Shown: positions 1 through 7,270, counted from the stretch's first letter. The stretch is DNA of 11,235 bases from JAGTVG01 sp964389805 (GCA_964389805.1 CAYMFU010000199.1:1-11235), one strand, 5' to 3'. Notes: generated by a model from the letters alone, not told the origin. Numbers and translations: made by a program.

Positions 1-248
1 AGGCCGACGCAATGGTAGCAGATGTTCCAATTTGTTTGGTGACCTTATTACGATATCAGGACGAAGGACTCGCTACACTGGACGAACCATTAACCATTGA
101 ACCTATTGGTATGGCATTACCTCATAATGATCCGCAATTCCTCAATCTGGTTGAGAATTACCTGTCTGCGCTAGAATTATCAGGTACATTGCAATTGCTG
201 GATCAAATATGGCTTGAAGATGGGCAGTGGATTCTGAATATGAAGTAA
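1..248 (+). CDS. Periplasmic solute-binding protein, family 3, C-terminal end (partial)
   Basis: The reading frame is open from the first base, so this is the 3' end of a longer gene; 81 residues are visible. They match the last part of the family 3 extracellular solute-binding proteins, the periplasmic receptors of polar amino-acid ABC transporters and of related sensor or lyase proteins. Typical features are the E-P-I-G-M-A-L-P strand (about residues 33-40 of the visible part), the N-D-P-Q-F-L-N-L-V helix start, and the closing helix ending in I-W-L-E-D-G-Q-W. In the family this segment is the end of lobe 1 and the hinge return. The ATG at base 12 is internal, not a start. No ABC permease or ATPase gene follows, so the protein could be an orphan receptor or a domain of a larger protein. 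Its substrate cannot be read from this fragment. Confidence 0.8.
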   Translation, partial: ADAMVADVPICLVTLLRYQDEGLATLDEPLTIEPIGMALPHNDPQFLNLVENYLSALELSGTLQLLDQIWLEDGQWILNMK

Positions 249-387
249 GAACCATTAAAAGCGAATAGCCGTGAAATTTATGACTCAATATCAATCCTGG
301 TGGAACCTTGAACCAAGACAACAAACGTGGAGAGATTCCAAAAAGTGATTATTTGCTGTATACAAGCATCGGATGGTGTTAGAATGA

Positions 388-1203
388 TTGAAGACACAAA
401 TTAATATGGAGATTATGTATAATATTAACAGCATACTTCTGGTTACGATCCTTTTCATCGCTATTTTGCTATTCTATGAATTGGGGTTCCGAATAGGTAA
501 ATACAAGCAAGAAGTAACCGATAAAGTAATAAAAGAGCAAACAACTGCCATTCAGGCCGGAATCTTAGGGCTGCTTGCTCTTTTGTTAGGCTTTACTTTT
601 CATATGTCACTGCAGAGATTCGATAATCGCAGTAATGCAGAAATAAAAGAAGCAAATGCAATTGGCACAACAATGTTGCGCACCAAATTGCTACCGGAAC
701 CTTTCAACACAAATGCTGCCCGTCTATTGGAGCAATACATAGATTTAAGGTTATTGATAAGTGATGTTGACCTTACCCGGATAGTAAAGCGAAGAGAATA
801 CAACCGTAAGACTGACAAGATCCAGGATGAGTTATGGCACCTCGCTAATAAAGCTGCCAATATAGACTCGCGACCCGTTATTTCCGGGTATTTTATTACT
901 TCATTAAATGACATGATTGATGCCCGGGGAGAAAGAAATGCCATACTGAAAAGGCATGTTCCTGAAGCAATATTGTTACTATTATTTATTGTATTTATGT
1001 TATCAGGTGCAATTATAGGCTACAGTAGTGGATTAAGCTTAAAAAGAGCTTATGTCCCAACAGTGTTAATGACCTTATTGATTGTTCTTGTTGTGTTCAT
1101 TTCAATTGACTTAGACCGGCCTAAACGAGGAATCATAAAAGTAAAACAAGATAGTATGTTGGAATTAAAAGAAATAAAGAATAATGTGAATGAAAATGAA
1201 TAA
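388..1203 (+). CDS. DUF4239 (bestrophin-like) integral membrane protein
   Basis: A membrane protein of up to 271 residues whose function is not established. Hydrophobic segments lie at about residues 15-33, 54-73, 192-212 and 221-240, with a soluble, probably helical, central region of about 115 residues. The stretch L-L-G-F-T-F (67-71) followed by R-F-D-N-R and E-A-N-A-I-G-T (about 77-94), the L-L-P-E-P turn (101-105), and the D-L-D-R-P-x-R-G motif after the last membrane segment (241-248) are the marks of the DUF4239 family, sometimes described as bestrophin-like. The longest frame starts at TTG 388; ATG 406 (MEIMYN) or ATG 415 are equally possible, and none has a convincing ribosome-binding site. 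The stop overlaps the next gene by 14 bases, so the two are probably translationally coupled. A chloride-channel role would be a guess from the distant bestrophin resemblance. Confidence 0.75.
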   Translation: MKTQINMEIMYNINSILLVTILFIAILLFYELGFRIGKYKQEVTDKVIKEQTTAIQAGILGLLALLLGFTFHMSLQRFDNRSNAEIKEANAIGTTMLRTKLLPEPFNTNAARLLEQYIDLRLLISDVDLTRIVKRREYNRKTDKIQDELWHLANKAANIDSRPVISGYFITSLNDMIDARGERNAILKRHVPEAILLLLFIVFMLSGAIIGYSSGLSLKRAYVPTVLMTLLIVLVVFISIDLDRPKRGIIKVKQDSMLELKEIKNNVNENE

Positions 1204-2161
1204 ACCAGGTAGTAGCAGTTGTTGGATCCTGATCATTATGCTAGGGATTATCCAATCATGCTCCACAAGCAAAAAATTAATGCCCGTTGCTATCGACACA
1301 GATTGTCCAGCAGTGATGGACTATATTACTTCAGATTTTCTTCCGGTGGATGAACTGCTAGCTGACACCTTTCTAACATCAAGCTATTCTTTACAAAGTA
1401 TTATTGTTGCCAATGCTTATGGATTAATAGATGATATCAGAGATCTAAAAACTCTGGGAAATATTGAAGACACATTAAGTTTAAAGGATGCGATCAGGTT
1501 GGCAATGTTAGAAAAAGTCATTGAAATAGATAAAACAATGAACCTGGCCAAGCTTGAAATACAAACACTACAAACATACTTGTATTGTAATAATTTGAAG
1601 TTGATCCGAGCTAAGTCAGACCTTGAACAACTGAACAACAAAACTCGTAGTGCATATACAAACTCCGCCATTGGCATTGGGATTGTATCAAGTGTTTTAG
1701 TGGCTACAGCAGTAATAAGTGATGGTGAATTGAATAGTGGTAGTTTTAAGGATTGGGTAGGAATTGTTGGGGCAGTGGTGGCAACTGGATTAGCTATAAA
1801 ATCCGAAAGAGTAAATAAAAAAATTGGTCTGAGTCACTCGCACAATGCTATTGCTGCTATTTGGAATGGTAAAAATGATCAGGGAATATTTACTGACAAC
1901 GTCTGGTATTTGCTAAATGAACCTTACTTGATTGATTCTTCCGAATTATCAATCAGAGATTCAATTATTGAAACCTGGAACACATCTAAGAGTATGCTTC
2001 AGGATGAGGATCATTTGAAATACATGCCCATTATTCTTGGAGACAAAGCAGAGTATACGGAGGAGATGATACAATTACGAATGGATATGCTGGAAGAAAT
2101 TAAACATTCAATTGTTGAAGTTTCAAGGTTATTATCCCTATTGACTTATGAGAAAGATTAG
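1190..2161 (+). CDS. Predicted lipoprotein with internal hydrophobic segments, unknown function
   Basis: Codes for 323 residues that I do not recognise. The N-terminus has a hydrophobic stretch (about residues 12-22) ending in I-Q-S-C with Cys24, a plausible lipobox for signal peptidase II. Residues about 85-155 look helical and may form a coiled coil (many Leu, Glu and Lys). Two glycine/alanine-rich hydrophobic segments follow (about 160-177 and 189-203) and may insert in a membrane or form a hairpin. The C-terminus is again helical and acidic. ATG 1190 and ATG 1196 are alternative starts; both lie within the end of the preceding gene. The gene overlaps its upstream neighbour by 14 bases and its downstream neighbour by 14 bases, so it belongs to one operon with the DUF4239 protein and the two secreted paralogues. 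That context suggests an envelope complex, but no function can be assigned. Confidence 0.7.
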   Translation: MKMNKPGSSSCWILIIMLGIIQSCSTSKKLMPVAIDTDCPAVMDYITSDFLPVDELLADTFLTSSYSLQSIIVANAYGLIDDIRDLKTLGNIEDTLSLKDAIRLAMLEKVIEIDKTMNLAKLEIQTLQTYLYCNNLKLIRAKSDLEQLNNKTRSAYTNSAIGIGIVSSVLVATAVISDGELNSGSFKDWVGIVGAVVATGLAIKSERVNKKIGLSHSHNAIAAIWNGKNDQGIFTDNVWYLLNEPYLIDSSELSIRDSIIETWNTSKSMLQDEDHLKYMPIILGDKAEYTEEMIQLRMDMLEEIKHSIVEVSRLLSLLTYEKD

Positions 2162-2468
2162 ATATACAAAAGAGAGAGTTTGCCTTGGAGTTTTATTGTT
2201 TGTATTTATCATTCTACTGATAAATGGCTGCGACAGTACCACACATGTAAGGGAATGGAGCTCAAGTGATCTCAATGATCGGAATTTTAAAAAAATCCTA
2301 ATTATGGGACTCGTTAATAATGTCTCTTTACGAAATGATGTTGAGGGTGAATTGGAAGCTTTCAGTCGATGGTCATCCATTGACTTAACCGATCAAAATG
2401 TATATCGTTTTGGGGAACAAGTATACAACCACGGGCTGGTCACACGGCTTGTATTTGTTTTAGAATAA
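2148..2468 (+). CDS. Short lipoprotein, truncated paralogue of the next gene
   Basis: A 106-residue protein with a strong hydrophobic signal segment (residues 11-25) ending in I-N-G-C, so Cys28 is a probable lipidation site. The mature part begins V-R-E-W, then has F-K-K-I-L-I-M-G-L and V-S-L-R-N-D-V-E. These correspond to S-W, F-K-K-M-L-V-I-G-M and I-S-F-R-M-E-T-E in the following gene, which shows the two are paralogues. It stops at G-L-V-T-R-L-V-F-V-L-E, about where the next protein reads G-L-L-S-V-A-I-F, so the second half of the domain (the aromatic-rich and N-x-Y-x-x-x-D-G-K-L-I-W part) is missing. No leftover of that half is seen, since the next gene starts 5 bases later. It is either a degenerate tandem duplicate or a deliberately short form. 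Its start overlaps the previous gene by 14 bases. Confidence 0.65.
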   Translation: MRKIRYTKERVCLGVLLFVFIILLINGCDSTTHVREWSSSDLNDRNFKKILIMGLVNNVSLRNDVEGELEAFSRWSSIDLTDQNVYRFGEQVYNHGLVTRLVFVLE

Positions 2469-2473
2469 TAACT

Positions 2474-3106
2474 ATGAGAACAGTTAAAATTTTAGTATTT
2501 CAGATTATGGTCTTTTATATCTCAATTGGGCAAATACAGGCCCAATCAAAGATAAGGTCATGGAAAACAGATGAAGACTTTGATCCAGGTTTCAAAAAAA
2601 TGCTGGTGATTGGGATGATCGAAAGTATCAGTTTCCGCATGGAAACCGAGGAAGTCATTGTTATCCAGGCAAGGAAAAACGATATCCAGGCCAAAATGGG
2701 ACTTTCCAAGTTCCCCCCCGAAACGGGAAACCCATATGAGGACATAGCCAAAGTAAGAAATGGACTTATGGAGGAAGGATATGATGGTCTTTTGTCCGTA
2801 GCCATCTTTGGGATAAGTGCTAAGCGTTACATTCCTCCTGATAAGGTGTATGTACCCATCGGTTACTATAGCCGTTTTGGGACTTATTATAATAACAGTT
2901 ATACCGTCATTCGAACACCTGGTTACATGACAACGGAAGATCAATTCTTCATTGAATGCAACATATACAATTTAAAGGATGGAAAGCTGATCTGGTCTGG
3001 AAGAACGTTTGCATTCCCTCAAAACACATTGAGTTCCAGGATTGCTAAATTCAGTAAGCAACTTTTTAAGGAATTGAAGACCCAGGGAATTATCGCAAAT
3101 GATTAG
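2474..3106 (+). CDS. Secreted DUF4136-like protein, unknown function
   Basis: Codes for 210 residues. The first 23 form a classical Sec signal peptide (positive R2 and K5, hydrophobic core, cleavage likely after I-Q-A, leaving Q24 as the first residue), with no lipobox cysteine. The mature protein has the layout of small secreted proteins often annotated DUF4136 in Bacteroidota: an early S-W strand, F-K-K-M-L-V-I-G-M, a middle G-Y-D-G-L-L-S-V strand, a Pro/Tyr-rich loop (residues about 118-145), then the strand F-F-I-E-C-N-I-Y with D-G-K-L-I-W-S and a last amphipathic helix. Members of this type usually sit in the periplasm or outer membrane as lipoproteins, so a non-lipidated form beside a lipidated short paralogue is notable. 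It starts 5 bases after its paralogue and ends the operon; 83-89 bases separate it from corA. Confidence 0.65.
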   Translation: MRTVKILVFQIMVFYISIGQIQAQSKIRSWKTDEDFDPGFKKMLVIGMIESISFRMETEEVIVIQARKNDIQAKMGLSKFPPETGNPYEDIAKVRNGLMEEGYDGLLSVAIFGISAKRYIPPDKVYVPIGYYSRFGTYYNNSYTVIRTPGYMTTEDQFFIECNIYNLKDGKLIWSGRTFAFPQNTLSSRIAKFSKQLFKELKTQGIIAND

Positions 3107-3195
3107 TTTTGACTATTGATAAACTATGGCGCCTTATAATAAGGTTAACACATTGATAAACATAATTATTGCTGCAATAACTTAAACTATTGTAT

Positions 3196-4263
3196 ATGGC
3201 AAGATTTCTGAAAAAACAATCATCTGATGAGATCAAACCGTTTGGTGAGCTCGGATTTGTAGGTACCCAGAAAATGGACCAACCCCTTATTGAAGTATTT
3301 GATTTTTCACAAAATGAGATCAAACATAAGGAGGGTGGTTCCATTGAAGAGCTATCCACATACAAAGAAAGTAATACAATTAGCTGGATCAATATATGTG
3401 GCCTACACGATACAGAACTGATCAATCAAATTGGACAGATCTTCGAACTTCATCCCATGGTGATTGATAAGATCACTAATACCGGTGACCGATCCTCTTT
3501 TGAAGATTACGATGATTACGTAGTGTTGGTAGTCAAAATGCTTCACCTGGATAAAAGTGACATGACCATGCGTTCGGAACACATTCTATTTGCACTTTTT
3601 AACAATGTTATAATCACGTTCCAGGAAAACCGGGAAGATCCCTTCGGACCGATCCGGGAAAGGTTGCAAAAGTCATCAAATCGGATTCGAAAAGGGAATA
3701 CGGACTATTTACTCTTTGCCATGGTCCGCGCCATCATTAACCAATACATGAATTCCCTGGAGTACATTGGCCAAAAGATTGAAAATATTGAAGATGAAAT
3801 TTTCGGCCAACAGTCCAATGAGCTTCTGCAAGATCTGAATGACTACAACATGGAGATCAACTTTACCTCCAAGATCATTCGACCAGCCAAAGAGGCCATT
3901 TTCGCTCTATGCAAATCGGACAATGATTTAATCTCACAGGAAAGTTCACAGTACATCATAAACAATGTGCATGATACAATCTGGATCGCTTCGGATTCCT
4001 GCGAAAGCTACCGTACCATGTTGCATGACCAATTGAATATTTATCATACCAATGTCTCAACCCGGCTTAACGAAATGTTCCGTGTACTGACGATTTTCAG
4101 TGTAATTTTTGTTCCTCTAACCTTCATTGCTGGAATTTACGGTATGAACTTCGAAGTGATGCCTGAATTAAATCAGCCCTTCGGATATTTTACTGTATGG
4201 GCCGTGATGATATTAATGGCAGTCCTAATGTTGTTTTATTTTAGAAGAAAAGGATGGTTGTGA
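3196..4263 (+). CDS. corA: CorA-family magnesium/cobalt transporter
   Basis: A 355-residue CorA-type divalent-cation channel, which takes up Mg2+ (also Co2+ or Ni2+) across the inner membrane as a pentamer. The signature G-M-N selectivity motif is intact within Y-G-M-N-F (GMN at residues 316-318), directly followed by the M-P-E-L loop. TM1 is about 294-315 (ending F-I-A-G-I-Y) and TM2 about 328-347. The basic tail R-R-K-G-W at the C-terminus is typical. The long N-terminal half is the cytoplasmic alpha/beta funnel domain and the long stalk helix (about 200-290). ATG 3196 is preferred; TTG 3190 would only add two residues. The stretch before it (3107-3195) separates it from the upstream operon and could hold a promoter: TTGACT at 3109 and TATAAT at 3135 are present, but 20 bases apart, too far for a standard sigma-70 promoter. 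It probably leads a unit with the MscS gene 40 bases downstream. Confidence 0.95.
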   Translation: MARFLKKQSSDEIKPFGELGFVGTQKMDQPLIEVFDFSQNEIKHKEGGSIEELSTYKESNTISWINICGLHDTELINQIGQIFELHPMVIDKITNTGDRSSFEDYDDYVVLVVKMLHLDKSDMTMRSEHILFALFNNVIITFQENREDPFGPIRERLQKSSNRIRKGNTDYLLFAMVRAIINQYMNSLEYIGQKIENIEDEIFGQQSNELLQDLNDYNMEINFTSKIIRPAKEAIFALCKSDNDLISQESSQYIINNVHDTIWIASDSCESYRTMLHDQLNIYHTNVSTRLNEMFRVLTIFSVIFVPLTFIAGIYGMNFEVMPELNQPFGYFTVWAVMILMAVLMLFYFRRKGWL

Positions 4264-4303
4264 TGGTGCTTTAGGTTAATAATTCAATATAAATAAAAAG
4301 AAA

Positions 4304-5227
4304 ATGATTAATGAATTGAGTAGTGCTTCATTCTGGGAGAGTTTATTAGCAAGTTTTATCAGTTGGTCGATCAATATTGTGCCCTCATTGATACTGATAT
4401 TAGTACTTTACTTCATTACCAAAAGGGTTTTCAGATTTTCAATTAAAAAGATACAGGTGCGTCTCCAAGCCAAATATGAGAAAGCAGCCAAATTGGAGGA
4501 AGGTAAGAGGGTCAATACCTTAATTGGAATTGTGAAAGGTACACTCAACATTGCTTTGGCAGCAATCTTCGTATTGATATTCCTTAGAGAATTAGGAATA
4601 GACATTGCGCCACTTCTAGCCGGTGCAGGTATAATTGGATTGGCTGTGGGATTCGGCGCCCAGGAGTTAGTTCGAGATGTTATTTCAGGCTTCTTCATGT
4701 TATTGGAGAACCAACTACGAGTAGGTGATATTGTTAAGATTAACGACACAGGCGGAGTTGTTGAAGGAATAGAGCTCAGGACTATAACCTTGAGAGATCT
4801 TGCTGGAGTGGTCCACATATTCCAAAATGGAAAAATCAATTCGCTGTCAAACATGACCAAAGAATGGTCCGGAGCAGTCTTTGACATCGGGGTAGCTTAT
4901 AAAGAGAATGCTGACCATGTGATTAGCATCATGAAGGAAGTTGCAGAGGAATTAAGAGGATCTGATGATTTCAAAGATTTTATGCTTGAACCAATGGAGG
5001 TATTTGGACTTGACAATTTTGGTGACAGTGCCATCGTAATAAAAGCCAGGATTAAAGCTGTGCCAGGTAAACAATGGGTAGTTGGCCGTGAGTATCGGAA
5101 ACGTCTAAAAGCAGCCTTTGACAAAGTCGGTATTGAGATCCCTTTCCCTCATCGAACTATTTATTGGGGTGAAAACAGCAATCCTTTTAAATTGGAAATA
5201 GAAGGTGAAAAGGTCAAATCTGCATAA
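4304..5227 (+). CDS. MscS-family mechanosensitive ion channel
   Basis: A 307-residue channel of the small-conductance MscS class, which opens under membrane tension and releases solutes during hypo-osmotic shock. TM1 is about residues 21-43 and TM2 about 77-96. The pore-lining TM3 (about 103-135) carries the Gly/Ala packing pattern A-G-A-G-I-I-G-L-A-V-G-F-G-A-Q-E-L-V-R-D, then the family sequence S-G-F-F-M-L-L-E-N-Q-L-R-V-G-D (128-142). The beta domain follows (V-V-E-G-I-E-L-R-T-I-T-L-R-D), then the alpha/beta vestibule domain ending in I-P-F-P-H-R-T-I-Y. Length is slightly above E. coli MscS (286 residues), so this is the short, simple class with no large extra sensor domain. ATG 4304 has only A-rich sequence upstream, as is usual in Bacteroidota. 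It follows corA by 40 bases, which suggests co-transcription and a joint role in ion and turgor balance. Confidence 0.93.
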   Translation: MINELSSASFWESLLASFISWSINIVPSLILILVLYFITKRVFRFSIKKIQVRLQAKYEKAAKLEEGKRVNTLIGIVKGTLNIALAAIFVLIFLRELGIDIAPLLAGAGIIGLAVGFGAQELVRDVISGFFMLLENQLRVGDIVKINDTGGVVEGIELRTITLRDLAGVVHIFQNGKINSLSNMTKEWSGAVFDIGVAYKENADHVISIMKEVAEELRGSDDFKDFMLEPMEVFGLDNFGDSAIVIKARIKAVPGKQWVVGREYRKRLKAAFDKVGIEIPFPHRTIYWGENSNPFKLEIEGEKVKSA

Positions 5228-5307
5228 ATATGTATATCTTAGGCCTGATTGCGTAATGTTTGATTTGTATAGGTTTTATTCAAATATTTTAAACCAGAAC
5301 TCCTATT

Positions 5308-6300
5308 ATGCAACAGCGAGTAATTAAAATCATTCTTCCTGATAAATTAAAAGATCCGGCACTGGAAGTGCTCCATGCACAAGAGAAAATCCATTGCTGG
5401 CTGGAAGAGACAAACTCCTCCAATACCGTTATCGGTGCACTCACAGACTTCGGGCATACCGAATCCATAATGGACATATTTGAAAGAAAATTCGGAAAGG
5501 AAGAGGGATTTAAGCTTATCGTATTTCCTGTTGAAGCTTCCATTCCGAGACCGGTTGAAGAAAAAGCAGAAAAAGAGAAACCAAAAAAAAAGAAAACTTC
5601 CAGGATCAGCAGAGAAGAACTTTATGCTGACATTGTGGGAAGTACGAAAACACAAAAGGTCTATATCATATTTGTTATTTTATCTACTATAGTGGCTGCT
5701 ATAGGCCTACTTCATGGTAATGTAGCCGTGATCATTGGCGCGATGGTAATTGCTCCATTTCTGGGACCGAATGTTGCCTTGGCTTTGTCTACAACACTTG
5801 GAGATAACCAACTGAGAAATGATGCCTTGAAAGCCATTATTGCCGGATTTTCAATTGTAATTGTCCTTTCCTTTTCGATGGGATATTTCTTTGAAGTAGA
5901 TCCATCCATACCCGAGATCTCTTCCCGCACGCAAGCCGGACTATCGGATATCTTACTTGCACTGGCATCCGGGGCTGCAGGGGTACTGGCATTTACCACC
6001 GGCGCACCTGCGGTAGTCATTGGCGTCATGGTTGCCGTGGCCTTACTGCCCCCATTGACCGCATTTGGTTTGCTCCTTGGAAGTGAGGACTACACCTTGG
6101 CTGCAGGCGCATTTCTCCTGTTTCTCACCAATATTATATGTATCAACCTGGCAGGAGTGGCAACCTTCTTGTTACAAGGTGTAAGCCCCCGTACCTGGTG
6201 GGAAGCCAAAAAGGCAAAGAAAGCGACCCGGAAGACCATGGTCATTTGGATTATTACACTGGGTTTTCTTGTCATGGTTATTCTACTTTGGAGCAGGTGA
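5308..6300 (+). CDS. DUF389 / TIGR00341-type membrane protein
   Basis: A 330-residue protein of the DUF389 family (TIGR00341 type), whose biochemical function is unknown. Residues 1-80 form a small soluble alpha/beta domain, probably cytoplasmic. A Lys/Glu-rich linker (about 83-100) leads to a membrane domain with about six segments: near 117-134, 138-162, 175-193, 214-232, 235-258 and 265-290, plus a last segment at 310-328. The diagnostic motif G-A-M-V-I-A-P-F-L-G-P (144-154), then L-S-T-T-L-G-D (160-166), and M-V-A-V-A-L-L-P-P (241-249) are clear. The gene starts 80 bases after the MscS gene. In that gap TTG 5249-5251 and TAGGTTTT 5270-5277 resemble the Bacteroidota -33/-7 promoter pattern with an 18-base spacer, so it may have its own promoter; this is weak. 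Its place beside CorA and MscS suggests transport or envelope homeostasis. Confidence 0.9.
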   Translation: MQQRVIKIILPDKLKDPALEVLHAQEKIHCWLEETNSSNTVIGALTDFGHTESIMDIFERKFGKEEGFKLIVFPVEASIPRPVEEKAEKEKPKKKKTSRISREELYADIVGSTKTQKVYIIFVILSTIVAAIGLLHGNVAVIIGAMVIAPFLGPNVALALSTTLGDNQLRNDALKAIIAGFSIVIVLSFSMGYFFEVDPSIPEISSRTQAGLSDILLALASGAAGVLAFTTGAPAVVIGVMVAVALLPPLTAFGLLLGSEDYTLAAGAFLLFLTNIICINLAGVATFLLQGVSPRTWWEAKKAKKATRKTMVIWIITLGFLVMVILLWSR

Positions 6301-6343
6301 CAGATTACTAAATATCTAATTGATGAACAGGGTTTTTTTATGA

Positions 6344-6359
6344 TTTTCTGAACAGAAAA
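6344..6359 (+). terminator. Weak stem-loop after DUF389 gene
   Basis: TTTTCTG (6344-6350) and CAGAAAA (6353-6359) are perfect complements with only two bases between them, so a real stem would be TTTTCT/AGAAAA around a four-base loop. It is 44 bases after the stop codon, preceded by a T run (6333-6339) and followed by an A run. It is symmetrical, so it could serve either strand, but it is A/T-rich and weak, and may not be a true intrinsic terminator. Confidence 0.25.
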
Positions 6360-6392
6360 AAAATTTGGAAGGAGGGAAGACCTATAAAACAA

Positions 6393-6577
6393 CCCACTTT
6401 CGTCTTTTAAGACTTCCACTTTGTGGGATTAAGGTGAACAGGTAAGCAGAAAAGGCGGACCCGATATCCGAATTGTGAAAAGCTTTTTGTGTAGGAGAGT
6501 AGGCTCGACAAAACGGCAGGCCATTCGTAGGTATTGAGGGTGAAAGTATTCGTTTTGCCAAGATTTTTTGCTTACCT
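6393..6577. repeat. Nested inverted repeats, possible structured RNA or element remnant
   Basis: Three separate complementary pairs occur in 185 bases. CCCAC 6393-6397 pairs with GTGGG 6423-6427 and encloses the palindrome GTCTTTTAAGAC (6402-6413). AGGTAAGCA 6440-6448 pairs perfectly with TGCTTACCT 6569-6577. Inside that, CAAAACG 6509-6515 pairs with CGTTTTG 6551-6557. Nested pairing like this is what a folded RNA or the end region of a mobile element would show. No known RNA family is recognised. Confidence 0.35.
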
Positions 6578-6934
6578 ATTTTCATCAAATGAAAAAGTAA
6601 GAGTAAAGCGACGATTTCTTGGACTATTTTCTTCATCTATGGAAAGAAGTTGAAACTTATGGTTACTAGAGCGAAAAGAATCTGAAGTTTGAAAAAGGCC
6701 TAGAACAGTTGAAAAATCATTAGCTCATTACATAAAGAATCATTTTATAAAAGTGTTGGTTGTAAGTGTTTTTCAGGCAAAATTTTTAAGCGCTGATAAT
6801 CGCGTATATAAAATCAACCAGACAAATTTGTACGAATGACAAAAACTATAGCTTCACACTTTGCCTGGAAATCTCTTGCATTAGATTGGAAATCAGGCCT
6901 TAGCCTGAAAGCGCGGTGGGTAACTATTAATAGC

Positions 6935-6973
6935 CCTCAGGAAAATGTTATATAATGTTCTTGCGTTATGTTA
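6935..6973 (+). repeat. Upstream flanking repeat of the hip module (dif-like, 10-base spacer)
   Basis: Begins CCTCAGGAAA, then TGTTATATAAT, and ends TTATGTTA; the same three blocks in the same order occur at 9027-9061, in direct orientation, about 2.09 kb away. The end block TTATGTTA equals the first eight bases of the XerD half-site consensus, but the gap between the TATAA block and TTATGTTA is 10 bases here instead of the usual 6. A looser likeness continues upstream (GCGGTG at 6913-6918 versus 9012-9017). It may be a Xer recombination site, a mobile-element end, or a dispersed intergenic repeat. Confidence 0.5.
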
Positions 6974-7085
6974 GTATAGCTTTGGATCGTGGGAGGGATT
7001 AATGGTTTTGCGCTGGGCCTCTAACAACAAGAAAAAGTGTTGCATTATTTTATAAGTACTTAAAAGCACTCTTTTGACATTTTTG

Positions 7086-7183
7086 GCAGGTGGAGGGCTG
7101 AGCGTAAAGAAATGATCCGGTGGGTCATTTTAGCGAAGAACCAGGTCGTAGGGGGCAAGAGTGAATGGCAAATGTGTGCGGCC
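7086..7183. other. G-rich block with a 9-bp hairpin
   Basis: A stretch rich in G (GGTGGAGGG, GGTGGG, GTAGGGGGC) within very AT-rich surroundings. Inside it AAATGATCC (7110-7118) and GGGTCATTT (7122-7130) form a 9-bp stem with one G-T pair and a three-base loop. The similar words AGCGTAAAGAA and AGCGAAGAA flank the hairpin. It does not read as a gene on either strand. It may be a REP-like dispersed repeat or the structured part of a small RNA. Confidence 0.35.
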
Positions 7184-7270
7184 TAAAACCTAATTAAATA
7201 GAAAGACTTCTATAACTGTATTTTACACATTACCTTTTGGCAAATGAGTTCTAAAAAGTACTATGAATTT

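Larger units (their letters stand above)
6301..7270. other. Long gene-free region with inverted repeats
   Basis: Almost 1 kb between the DUF389 gene and the hip operators with no convincing gene. It holds a weak A/T-rich stem-loop just after the DUF389 stop, a nested set of inverted repeats at 6393-6577, a second inverted repeat with arms C-A-G-G-C-A-A-A 6774-6781 and its complement 6860-6867, a small hairpin TCAGGC/GCCTGA near 6895-6910, one copy of the element that also lies after hipT (6935-6973), and a G-rich hairpin block near 7086-7183. The minus-strand open frame 6382-6636 (84 codons) is not convincing as a gene. No tRNA or rRNA was seen. The region looks like an accessory insertion site or the decayed remains of one. 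Confidence 0.6.

Noticed and set aside
280..348. A 22-codon frame (M-T-Q-Y-Q-S-W-W) in the gap after the solute-binding protein.
   Set aside because: Too short to distinguish from chance, with no ribosome-binding site and no recognised peptide.
3109..3140. TTGACT and TATAAT upstream of corA as a sigma-70 promoter.
   Set aside because: The spacer is 20 bases rather than about 17, and Bacteroidota use a different promoter consensus.
4408..4887. Long minus-strand open frame opposite the MscS gene (and similar ones opposite other genes).
   Set aside because: These are shadows of well-supported plus-strand genes and show no domain features of their own.
6382..6636. Minus-strand open frame of 84 codons beginning M-K-K-I-V-Q with a hydrophobic start.
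   Set aside because: No family is recognised, the composition does not look clearly coding, and it overlaps the nested inverted repeats. It could be a small protein, but I cannot support it without conservation data.
6911..6973. Possible integron attC site, because of GCGTTATG and a TAAC-containing stretch.
   Set aside because: No matching core-site pair that folds into an attC-like imperfect hairpin was found, and there is no integrase gene in the window. The dif-like reading of the paired copies fits better, though it is also uncertain.
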